From: Streblospio benedicti
Lineage: Eukaryota; Annelida; Polychaeta; Spionida; Spionidae
Direction of reading: 5' to 3'
Length of the DNA: 64,000 nucleotides
NCBI GenBank assembly: GCA_019095985.1
Contig: CM032663.1
Span: forward strand, 18,912,504-18,976,503
The notes beneath the pieces are model-generated. The model ran no database searches. It worked only from the letters and a program-made list of their open reading frames with translations, and was not told where the DNA came from. How positions within the stretch are numbered: position 1 is the stretch's first letter; every line of letters starts with the position of its first letter. The translations under genes were made by a program, and so were the position numbers. Of this stretch, positions 37,121-47,859 are shown piece after piece.

Positions 37121-39100
37121 GTACTGTTTCAAAATATATAGGCTCTTTCATAAATAGTAAATATAGACTGATTCAAACGTTGGAATAAGCAAAAGAAGAA
37201 AACAAATAATATATAAAATGAATCCATTTGGTATATACCAGTTAACAACAGTATTGAATATGATCCAAACGTCACATCATACATGCTTCCTTGAACTTCC
37301 AATAGAAAGTCAATGTCAGCATCATCGTTAGAGGTTCCAAGCCATGTACAATGGGAGATCCAGGTTTTTTGAAAAAATATGGGGGGGGGGCGCACTTAAG
37401 GGATTTCATGGGTTTTGTAAGCGTGATCGATGGTGGACATGCCAAAACCCTACGAAAATGAAGTATTTTGGTGGAAGGGAGGGCGGGCAGGGGGATTTGC
37501 CTATGGTGTATAATGCTGCCACTGCAATGCGTCGCTGGTCAAAGCTAGTGCATAAATAAAGAGTTGGGCCCGTGTTTAGGTAGCAAGCGCCGGTTAAGAC
37601 TGAAGACTGTACAAAGGCGAGGCAAAAGGGAAATAGCCGTCTGCGCGTACGACCAGGTGTGTGTAAAATGTGTGTGGAATCAAACGACTGTCTGAAACGC
37701 AATACTCTATTCTGTCAATATTATAGCACGCCCGTGTACATTGTCCCAAATGTTCAAAGAATGCTGCAAAATAGTTCCCATCGTTAATAGTTTTAACCAT
37801 TCTTTTGCTGCTGACAGAATATAAGATTTTACTATTTGACAACAATGGCCCCCTACGTGGAATTAGCATAAACTAATAGTAGAGCTTGCATATATTTCTT
37901 TCATTATTACATACCATACATATTCTCTATTGGAAACTCGGTCGTAGCGTTAGATTTATGATGACAATTTCTTCGTCTAACATATCAAAAGTTGATGGTG
38001 ATTACCATATTGATTGTAATTTGCCCCTTTTTAAATGGAACAATTATCAAATACTAACAATAGTATATTATATTTTATAACATCTGCAACAATCAAAACA
38101 CAACAAGATTCCAAATGTCAACATTTCCGCCATTATAAAGCATACAGCATGATAAAATTTAGTAGGCGGCAGCCAACTCAATCATGAAGGAAATTGGGTT
38201 ACAGGTCATTTCCCCAAAGATGTAATAACAAGGGCTATGTTTGCATAGTGTGTTGCCACGTTGGTCCCCTGAGTTTGGAGTGGTTACTAGGGTCACAATA
38301 ACAGTATTTTTGTTCATTAATTTCTTATTGTATTTCGTTTTGATTTTTGTTAATAAATTTAATTTCAATTTCTTATGAATATATTAAATATGTGCATAAA
38401 ATGTCATAGATATACACCAGTTTGTATAGACAATAAAAACCATCTGCATTCATAATATTGAAAAACATGACAAAATGATGATTATTGAACGAGTTAATTG
38501 TTTGGTATTGCATAGCAGCACTATAAGTGACATGTACCACACCAACAAGCTTCTTATATTTGACGCACGATTTGCCATTGTTACTTTTGTTACCAAAAAC
38601 ACCTCGCAACAGCTGTAATAAATCTAAGCCCCCAGAATGTAAAATTAATCTCAGGCCAACCCATCTATCTTCTTTTATTTGGATGCATTGATGTGGTAGC
38701 ACTTAGCGGTACCGCCCGATTTGATAAATCTACGAACTGATGCAACACATATTTCATAGTACTTCATTATTTTCTTTTTTTTTTTTTGCGCACGAATCTC
38801 GCAGTTTACATGGTCATAAACTTGTATTAATCATCATTACATGTATAATGCTAACAAACTGATTATATATAACTGCTGCATACATGTACATGTACATTGT
38901 ATGTTGTGTTATGCAACGTGGGTACGGGTTTTGTCTTCCTCCCTCGAATTGAAGATACAGCAGGCTGTGATTATCATTGACCCACGGTTTAGTGATGTTT
39001 GATGTACATGCTATGCTATTGCTCTGTGATATTTATGTGAAAATGAAAGATAAAAAATTATAGTATATAAGATAGTAACGTTACATCATTCTGCCTGTTT
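37121..39100. other. Intergenic, no gene recognised
   Basis: AT-rich with a G run near 37381-37390 and a GGCCCCCTACG-type word near 37849 that could be a transposon end without partner. Open frames here lack domains. Confidence 0.4.
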
Positions 39101-39104
39101 CTGG

Positions 39105-39500
39105 TCGAAAATTTGTCATCACTTCTCTGGAGACGTGGTTTTGATTTTTTTTTTCGGCCTTTAGGCTCACGTATTATGGAATTTTGATATGTTGATCTGG
39201 ATCATCTTTTTGCTTTTCTGGGTCGTCTGGGGGGCATTTTGTTTAAAGGTGGGCTTGCTGACGATGTTCATAGTTCTTAAAGTTGTTGCCGTGTTATGGT
39301 GTGATATTTCCAAATTTTCATCCTGTCCATCGGAAAATTCGCAGGCTGTTATTACACTCTATCCCATAAGTTTTGGACACATTATATGCACCCCAGGCTC
39401 CATACAAAGGCTGATAATTTTTTTTCTCGTTGTCTGGCGTCTTCTAGAGCATCTGGAGCTACCATCGTCCATGTGAAATTGGGAGTGGGGTTATGTAAAA
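39105..39500. repeat. Dispersed copy of the 25-kb repeat island
   Basis: It parallels 25005-25440 in order: TCTCTGGAGACGTGGTTTTG, TTTTCGGCC, GGATCATCTTTTTGCTTTTC, GGGC, CTTGCTGACGATGTTCATA, TCATCCTGTCCATCGGAAAA and CATCTGGAGCTACCATCGTC. All have close counterparts in the earlier copy. No conserved reading frame. Confidence 0.65.
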
Positions 39501-41298
39501 AATAAGATAGATGATGTAGAAGATCGAGTAAAGGACCATCGGGCCCAGCATCATGGGAGGGGTGTGTGTATGTATGTGCATTATATAGAACGTAATCGTG
39601 CAGTAAAGAACAAATGGCCAGTGAATGCTACAATGGTCTAAAGGACAGCTGTATTGTAAATAAAGCTATTGTAATCAGTAACGGACTTTTAAGATATTCC
39701 ATCTTTTTTTAATAATATCACTTCTTGAGAATATGACTGATAATATGTCAAGAATACAGCTCTGATAAAAAACAATTGTGTAAGGTTGCATATACATTAT
39801 TTTCTTACCGTGCCACGTCGAAAAATAATAGCTGAAAAAGAGCCTGTGTAACAAAACTCGTAAAGTAGGCCTCCAGTGCGCGACTCATTGTAGCATGGTC
39901 GCAGACTATAGCACACACCTTGATAGGCTTAAGTTGTTGTTTATTATGGCCACTGTGGGATTAGGGAACTAGTACTTTCTGGTACTGGATCTGGGCCGAA
40001 TAGCGGCAGTTCTCTCTTAGATGCTGGATAGGAAGCAAGTGCCGATGTAGACCTATTCTTTGGAATAGCCCCTCATTAACTTGTTCTTCCGAGGTTGGCC
40101 GATGGCCTTCCTCCCTCTCGTGGACAAAGTCTCGCGTGGCTGTGTGTAGGGGACGCCTGAAGCACTGCGTGTCAGCACTGGTGCGAAGTCCTCCCCGTTT
40201 GGAGGCCTCTCGTGCAATCCAGGGGTAAACACCGTCTTGGCAGTGGGTAACCGGAACCCAGGCCGGGGCGTATGTGGAGAGCTTTAGAACACAATGAGGA
40301 GTCCTCTTGAGAAGTGCAAGACCGACCCAGGGCCGTGCGTGGGCTTAGCCCGCCGCGTCACCCCAGGGACGATGCAAGTGGAAGGCGGTGCTCGTCCGAG
40401 GTTGGGCAGTAGCGTATACTGCCAATTTCTTCACGCCTATTGTATTGGGTTTAAACTAAAATCAATAAAAATGATAAAATTTTGGACTATTTTCTCTACA
40501 TTGCATAGTAAAAAATAGGCATACGCTAAGAACACACGCATTATACCGTTTAAACTCTGTTTTGAGGAAGAATGGGGCTAAACAAAGAGGTACAAGCAAG
40601 AACAGTAACCACTTAGGGGAGCCTCTCTGGATGCTAGGACAGTATATAAGACCACTCTAACATGTTAGGAATGTAGATAAGCCCCCTCTTTGGATGTTAG
40701 GAAAGTAGATAATCCCAGTGGCCAGTTTGTTCATACGTTACATGCGGTAACCAAAATCCCAACGAGCCGGGCAATTACCCACTTAACGTCCACAGAGCTG
40801 TAACCTAACTGGACCAGCCATGAATACAAATGCGCTACTTTGCATACATCCCCCTGTACAGACTGTCTATGTAAATTTACTCAATGAACAAACTCCAAGT
40901 TGTCATTGGTAATTTGCTTGTATTGAATCTGTTGATCTAGCACTGGGTGCTCGGCATTAGCCTCCTCACTATTACTATTTACTTTCAGTCTAAGGTCCCA
41001 TTGTTTTCTAGATGTATGAAGAAATCGTCCTATTATATTATAGGCGGAACTCCCATTTACTGATAAAAGGAGTTAGCTCCTAGATTTGAACAGTTCCAAT
41101 TGACCTTTTAATATAAATATGTGTACTGTCATGACACCATCAGGTCCATCACCATGTATCAAATTCAACTACATCAAGATAAATCCTCTGTAATACCTAG
41201 CTAGCATGATCCACGCTTTAAGATTTAATTATAGAAAAAATGCACCCACAAAGACCAACTACCCTGATATTGTTGCCTTTGGAGTAGTAACTGAGCTT
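39501..41298. other. Intergenic, includes GC-rich block 40010-40440
   Basis: The block at about 40010-40440 is clearly richer in G+C and CpG than its surroundings and could be a decayed element or an unannotated exon/lncRNA, but no domain or splice structure was identified. Nothing else was seen. Confidence 0.4.
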
Positions 41299-41303
41299 TG
41301 ATA

Positions 41304-41487
41304 CTGGCCCGTAGGATGGTCTAGGGCGGTTGGGCCATGGCCTGACCAATAATTTGTCTGGGGAAAAAATAATGCAATAATTCAATCATGGCATGACCAA
41401 TCATTTGTGAAAAAATAAAAATCCATAAATTATAGACCAGAATTGTTAAATGGCCTTACCAATCTCATTTTGCCTCCTACGGGCCTG
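41304..41487. mobile_element. Short palindromic MITE (~184 bp)
   Basis: Ends read CTGGCCCGTAGGA (left) and CAGGCCCGTAGGA (right, read inward), with further inner similarity (GGCCNNNCCAAT). TGATA flanks both sides (41299-41303 and 41488-41492). Two related internal words (TGGCCTGACCAATAATTTGT and TGGCATGACCAATCATTTGT) are present. Superfamily not assigned. Confidence 0.6.
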
Positions 41488-41492
41488 TGATA

Positions 41493-42979
41493 CAATCGTG
41501 GAAACACAATGGATATATATTTGACATGAATCTCATGTTGTTATAGCAAAGGGCTGCACAACTGTTTGGAATGTAGCTCGGTGGATCTGAATGTGAATTT
41601 CGTAAATGAAATCAGTTTTGAGACATAGCAATGGTACGGGAAATAATGCTCTTACCACGTACAAGTTGATTATAGACCGATCTGAAGTTCTCAACACTGG
41701 CACTAGGATCGTGAAAAAGAAACATGATCAAGCTATTTATTCTTCCTTTTCATTCCTTGGTTATGGAGTCATTTAGTTACCAATTAATTAGTCGAATAAT
41801 AAGCTGGAGTGGTACTCATTCAAAATATCAACATTCTGCAAGGGTAAATCTTGTCATCGGTTTTCTATTGTGTGTATGTTATTGTTGCTCATAGCTTTTC
41901 TTTTTTTCATTTGGCCTTTTTGGTTAAAGTAACATGCACCGGTGACTTCCAAGGTATATAATAAATCTATGTCATGTAAATGGTACTTGCTAAATCAGTT
42001 GAATATATACATTTTCAGCAATTTCTTCGTAATTAAACCTTTTTATAACTCTGGGAAGACATTTTGTACCCAAAAATTTGGGGATGTCAAGAGTGCAGTT
42101 CTCTATTACCTCCGTACAAATGGTGTTCCCCAATAGCAATTTTGAATTTGAGCGCCCTGCATTTTGTAACCACTGTTACTTGGCCATCAATATTGCTATG
42201 GCTACGTATGCTATATCATTTGATAGATCCTAGCTTGTGCAATGCTTTTATAACACTCATTATGCATTTGATTGGAGATTTGCTGAATATTACTGCCTTA
42301 AACTCTCAACAGTTGTTTTCTTCGTAGCTGTATTTTGGCTACCCTGTAGCACAAATAACCCGCACGGACAGGCTTGAAGGCATTCTCTTGTGCATTCAAC
42401 ACCAATCATAATTTGCTTTTTCAACAAAACACTACTAGGAGATGGACATATCTGAAACTCAAAAAAGTTCTTACACACAAACTTTTTAACACCCATTTGA
42501 AGTCATACCTTGAAAAAAAGAGTTTTTTTAGATGCACACATTTACACATACAGGAAACACTGGGTTGTCATGGCGCTTAATCGCTCATCTACGATTCAAG
42601 CCCATTGCATTAGATGTCAAATCAAAGCCCATATGCCATTTTTATGATATAGTTATAAAACAATACATTCTTACACGCACAACTTCATTTATGTCCCCTT
42701 AAGCAATGGCTAATCAGTTACAAATGTTCCTTTGGATGTACACGACTAACTAATCCTTCCACCTGTCAATCATTAATGGATCAAAAAGCTTTTATATGAT
42801 TTTATGAAGTAGAAACCCTCTTCCGCGTGACAACAATGTATTTCTAGCAATTGGACACTCTACATCATCATAAACTACTCGTACCACATAATTTTTAAAA
42901 ACCGCATTGTTTACTTAGTGCAAAATGACATCATCCGAGCACATAGTCGGCGGAGGAATACAGGACTGCACTCTCAATA
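41493..42979. other. Intergenic, no gene recognised
   Basis: Several overlapping short open frames at 41942-42580 have no recognisable domain and no consistent splice signals. Confidence 0.4.
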
Positions 42980-42982
42980 TTA

Positions 42983-43190
42983 GGTCTCAGACAACCAAAT
43001 CAATACAAAATCAGCAAAAAAGGTAGTTATGCAGATATGAATTTTCTCCTCAGCAACTGGAAATGAATTACTCTGTTGAAGAAAAATAAGATTATTGGCC
43101 AACACTCAAACCTAAGCAGAGTAGAGGGGGGCTGGTTATTACACTGTTAATAGATCTTAAAATTGAGCGTTTGTTTAGTTCTCTGAGACC
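42983..43190. mobile_element. PIF/Harbinger-like MITE, copy A
   Basis: A 208-bp element with ends GGTCTCAGACAACCAAA and GGTCTCAGAGAACTAAA (read inward), flanked by the trinucleotide TTA on both sides (42980-42982 and 43191-43193). The interior contains AAGAAAAATAAGATTATTGG, shared with copy B. A 3-bp TTA duplication and GGxCTC-type ends fit PIF/Harbinger. Confidence 0.75.
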
Positions 43191-44037
43191 TTATAGGCGT
43201 TCATATGTGGTATGACATGTCCAGTAAATTGGTTATTTTGTCACATTAAGTTATTCTCACCCACAATATGTGCTATTTTTCTTGAAAAACACTCTTTTTT
43301 CATTGCGAATCCGTGTTGGCTTTTTGTACAAAATTTATTCTTTTTTTGTCCAGGGCCATTTTATGGCCATCCAGCAGCATAACTATAGCAGCTGGTTTGA
43401 TTTTTAATGTTTCTATCTGTTTTCAGTGTCCATGCACACTAAATAATCCAAGAAAAAACATCCTACATCAATCAAAAGTGAATCTGTGATGTGACGAAAA
43501 TGGCGTGACAATGAATCCGGACCCCTTTGTAAAAAGACCTCAAATGGATCTTTGTAGACTTCTAGAGGAGTCAATAGTAGGTACATTATTCCCCATAATT
43601 GTATGTTTATACGGTCTGTAACAATGATGAAATAGGCTAAACGATATTTACAAACAACACTTTACATTTGCTACAAGTGGCCTAGAAAGTACAGTTTGGG
43701 TAAAACAAACGCTCAAATAATATTTTTCTAAAAGAGCTGCTGCTGTTGGAACAGAATGAATTTTGTATCATTTTCTGTTGATGTTATCTAAAGTTTATAT
43801 ACTAAACTAGCATTAATGTTAATTTTGTAGCATCAAACTACCAAAAAGTGTAATTTCCAGGCGGTCAAACGTAAGACATGATACAGAGCTTATTGCATAT
43901 TTTGTAAGCCTATAACTTTTAAATTCATGAATATGCAAAGAAATAAAATTCTAAGTGGCATAACATGACTTGGACATGTTGCAGACATCATAAGTATATA
44001 TTTACGCAAAATATAATATTCTTCATTTTCCTTATTA
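43191..44037. other. Spacer between two MITE copies
   Basis: AT-rich; no gene, exon or repeat recognised. Confidence 0.5.
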
Positions 44038-44506
44038 GGTCTCAGAACACCAAATCAATACAAAATCAGCAAAAAATTCGGTCCAAACACGCCGGTGCTG
44101 CCGGAAGTTGATATTAACTAAAAAGTAGGCGTGGTTCCGATTATTTACTGATTATAGATATGGTAAAAAAATAAGCTTATACCCAATAGGTGTCAAACCA
44201 GTTATTTTATTTAAATATTTTTGAATAGTTAGTGCACATGGTCAGTTATAAGACGGCCATGTATCAAATAGAATAGTGCTAGACTACAGAGGATTTCAGG
44301 AGGTAGGTCTCATCTATGGCTGCCAGAGCTCTGGGAAGGTGGTAATGCCCATATGAATTCTCTCCTCAGCAACGAGAAATGAAATACTCTGTTGAAGAAA
44401 AATAAGATTATTGGCCAACACTCAAACCTAAGCAGGGTAGAGGGGGGCTGGTTATTACATTGTTAATAGATCTTACAATTGAGCATTTGTTTAGTGGTCT
44501 GAGACC
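44038..44506. mobile_element. PIF/Harbinger-like MITE, copy B (longer)
   Basis: A 469-bp relative of copy A in the same orientation with the same ends (GGTCTCAGAACACCAAATC ... GTCTGAGACC) and TTA on both sides (44035-44037 and 44507-44509). It carries about 260 bp in its middle (about 44090-44345) that copy A lacks. The 3' part (ACTCTGTTGAAGAAAAATAA onward) is about 95% like copy A. Confidence 0.75.
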
Positions 44507-45770
44507 TTATTATTCTATCAGCCTTAATAAACATTGCATACACGCAAATTTCGGCTTGCGGCGCACGAGTGATAAAGGCTGCAGTCATATTGTCAGCACG
44601 GAACCTTCCAGTGTTCATCAACCCGTTTTTCTCTCAGTTTTAATTTATTTCTATTTTTCTGTCAAATGTGTGTTTATGATTGTAAAATTCGAAGTTATTA
44701 GGTGCAATATGTCAAATATATAGAAAAATAAAATTATTAAGTGAAATTGCCTGAGGAGGTGGTTGCCGTTCATGTCCCTTTAACAAGCCTTTTTTATTCC
44801 GACCATAAACTTCAAGAATAGTTGGCGGAGCATCAAACCTTCGAATGACACTTACTGATGAGTGTACCATGAATCACACCTGTACAGCAAGTCACCGTTG
44901 ATCAATTTTCTTCATAAATAGAAGAATAAAAGACCTTCAAACATTCAAAATTTCACAATTGATATATAGCAGAATGGTGCAACCGACCTCAATATTGGTT
45001 TTGTATAAATGAAATATTATAGACAGGCAAGCATTTTACACAGGTAGGCCACTTACCTGTTATGTTCTTTGCAATGTGTGCAGATAAAAACTGACATCCT
45101 ACATATAGTCCAGCCACACGCGCTCTTCAATGTGTAAATAAGTATACAACTAGCTGAAGAAATCATCATAGCAAGTGGTGTCACTCTATAATGAACAACC
45201 CAAACTCAGTCATTATTTTCTTTTCACAAAATCTACAAATATGACGCTCTAGACCCATGTACTTACTTGTTAGTTGTGTGAAGATTTAAGTGTCAAACTA
45301 CAAATAATTGTTCCACTGTAGGCAAGTCTGTCCTACTTCGGACATGATAAGAAAAGGCAAATATACGTGATTAGATGTTTGAAAATGCTGGTATTAGGCA
45401 AGCAACATTTTACACAGGGGAGGGGGGGGCGAAAATAGGAAAACAAAACATAAAAATATCTCAATGCTTAAATTTGATGAAACAAATAAAGGAATTAAAG
45501 ATCACTTAAAATAATAATGACATTGCTAGATGTCAGAAAAAAAAAAAAAATACAATTTTAATCACTAAGAATAAAATCATGAAAAAAAATGAGAATAAAA
45601 ACTAATAAAAAAATTGCTCTCTTCGCTCACAGCAATAATGTCAATAGATGTCACAAGATATCAACATCATTAGAAGATAAAAAAAGATAATTGACTGAAT
45701 TGAAGAATGTATTTTGCTACATTGTACACTTACACCATTTTGGAATGGATCAATAAGATTAATTTCCAAT
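44507..45770. other. Intergenic, no gene recognised
   Basis: Contains G and A runs (near 45418 and 45537). No exon or element ends were identified. Confidence 0.45.
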
Positions 45771-45779
45771 TAGGTCTGA

Positions 45780-46690
45780 TGCTGAATTTACAGAGAAATA
45801 ATACATTCTAATTCTTTCTGTACTTTCTTGCCACCCCCTTCAGACACACAGCACTTTTGTATTCTCCACATTTGCGTAGCATGCCAAGACCAGGCATTAA
45901 TTTTACTCATTTTTACTTTTTAAGTCCCTTGGCTTCAATATCCGTCTTCCATGCATTCACCCTATTCTTCAACAGATTTATCTATTATAAAAAGGTCATC
46001 AGCGTACAACAATTCCCAAGGAAAACTTATTTAGAACTTCTAAGAGAGGGCTTCAAGGACGACGATGAATAGCAGTGGACTGGACTAAGAACCTGAAACC
46101 CCAACAATAACACTAAATTCCTCTTTGTAGGCATTTCCAACACAAAATGACTGCGCACATTAGCATACATTGACTGAACTACCTTTACAAGCCATTATTC
46201 AACACCTACCTCAAAATACGTACCCTACCACATTGTTGGTTGCTAAGAATGGCTCCTGTGCTTGGCAAACAATGAAAATGGGATTCGTAGTCCCTCTTCA
46301 GGCATGAATCCAAATTGCATGTCGTCTTTCTACACCTTTTTCTTATCAGTTGTTCAGCCACTCTCTCCAGAATTTACATCACTTGATCAATCAACTTGAG
46401 CCCCGGTAATTTACACTCTCTAGCCCATCGCCTTTATTTTTGTAAAGGAATACTATAAAACTTTCTTCCCACTTAGATGGTATGCGAACTTCACAAAGTA
46501 TTTCTTCAAGCAGGTCACGAACAAGTCGGACACCACTCTTCCCAGCGGGTTTAGCATTTCTGCAGCTCTACCTGATGGACCAGCTGCCTTGCCCATTCCT
46601 GTCTTTGAGAAAACCTTGGATATGATCTCCAAGGTGATTTGACTGCTGGGACCTTCAATGGGAGGCTCAAATGAGATGTTTGTTTCCTGG
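45780..46690 (-). mobile_element. Non-LTR retrotransposon fragment (LINE RT, second family)
   Basis: Read on the minus strand from 46690 downward there are reverse-transcriptase blocks in the right order: PPIEGP then GKAAGPSGRAAEML (about 46550-46680); FGFMPEEGL near 46300; a QSMYANVRSHF-type block near 46150-46175; PWELLYADD (catalytic palm motif, about 45995-46025); EAKGLK near 45930; and a cysteine-containing CGEYKSAVC block near 45840-45860. The frame changes several times and stops are frequent, so it is an old fragment without the 5' half. The motif style differs from the LINE at 4.7 kb. Confidence 0.75.
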
Positions 46691-46789
46691 GTTCCAGGGA
46701 AAATTCACTCGACATAGTGTTGTTTCCAAGCTACGTTTTAATCATTTTAATCCATTCAATGGACACCATCATCGTTTTTCACAGATTTT

Positions 46790-46925
46790 CCCTTCCATGG
46801 CCGAATGGATAGGGAGTTGGACTCATGAACAGAAGATAGTGTGTTCGATTCCCGGTAGGATCTGGTGGTGCGCTCGGGTAACAGCGATGTGCTGTATGCT
46901 CCCCTTAGGCGTTCAGAAAGATATA
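46790..46925 (+). mobile_element. tRNA-derived SINE, second copy
   Basis: A tRNA-like head with ATGGCCGAATGGATAGG (A-box side) and GTGTTCGATTCCCGG (B box, about 46841-46855); the anticodon-loop region reads CTCATGA. The segment between boxes aligns without gaps to the SINE at 4180. The 3' acceptor half does not pair with the 5' end, so it is not a tRNA gene. Confidence 0.6.
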
Positions 46926-46987
46926 GTATGACAAGGATCCCAATGATCTGGTGTGAATGTTAAGTCACGTGAGCACGAGAATCATGG

Positions 46988-47287
46988 CTACAAACCACCA
47001 CATTTACATTTATTTCCCCTTACAACTTCCTGCTTTTCATGGCAGAATTGTTTTGCTAATTTGTCAGGAATTTTTGGAGCTGCCTTTTCAAAAGCAACTC
47101 TCTGAGCAGAGTTTCTAGCAACATATGCAGCACATCTTGTAATGAACTTTGCAGCATTGCATGCCTCTCTGCTACCTCCAGCTTTCAAAGCTTTACATAG
47201 TTTTCTATTCTTTTGCTCTGCACTTTTTTCATTCGTCCCATGGTGTTTCCTTGATATAGCAGATATATGCATACTTGTTTCAAACAA
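46988..47287 (-). CDS. Hypothetical ORF, 99 codons, Lys/Ala-rich
   Basis: An open frame with an amino-acid make-up unlike its AT-rich surroundings (many Lys, Ala, Glu; KFITRCAAYVARNSAQ in the centre; a CHEK...NKCKCGG tail). I recognise no domain. It could be a fragment of a mobile-element protein, since a SINE and a LINE fragment lie beside it, or chance. No splice context was identified. Confidence 0.2.
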   Translation of the reverse strand: MFETSMHISAISRKHHGTNEKSAEQKNRKLCKALKAGGSREACNAAKFITRCAAYVARNSAQRVAFEKAAPKIPDKLAKQFCHEKQEVVRGNKCKCGGL

Positions 47288-47859
47288 ACTGACTTTTTAT
47301 TGACTCTTCAAGTCTTCCACTATTCTTTAACCCTAATACTGTTTGTGCACGGATGTAAATTAGCAGTCAAGATTTCAGCGATTTCTCCCCTTCTATGCAT
47401 ATACATGCATTGTATTAGGTAAAAAGTAGATTATTACGTGGTCAAAAATGAAGTGTCAGAATTTTGTGTGAAAACAATGCTGATTCGCTCTGAGTAAAAT
47501 TAAGATCTCATACACTAGAAGAAAAAAAAAATATCGTGAAGATATTCTAAAAGAATATATTACACTTCAAAGTTTATTGCCTGCCCCCTCTACCATAAGC
47601 AAATGGTTGGTGCCTTATCAGCCTGTGCAGTTTTATTTATCGTGTTTACCTTTTTTATTTATATGTATATATATGATGTTTTAACATGTGGTGCTTAAGA
47701 GGTGTTCCGTACTCTAAGGTTCATCGTATGTAGATATATGTTTATAAGAAGTATTTAGCTGCAAAAGAAAACAAGTTACGTAGAATCAGGAATAGAACAT
47801 TAAATGAATAAAATATCACCTTGAAACGAGTATACACATTAGAATTATAAGAAAGCAAG

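Noticed and set aside
46796-46870. tRNA-Met (CAT) gene
   Set aside because: The anticodon-like CAT and B box are present, but acceptor halves do not pair and the head is shared with the SINE at 4180.
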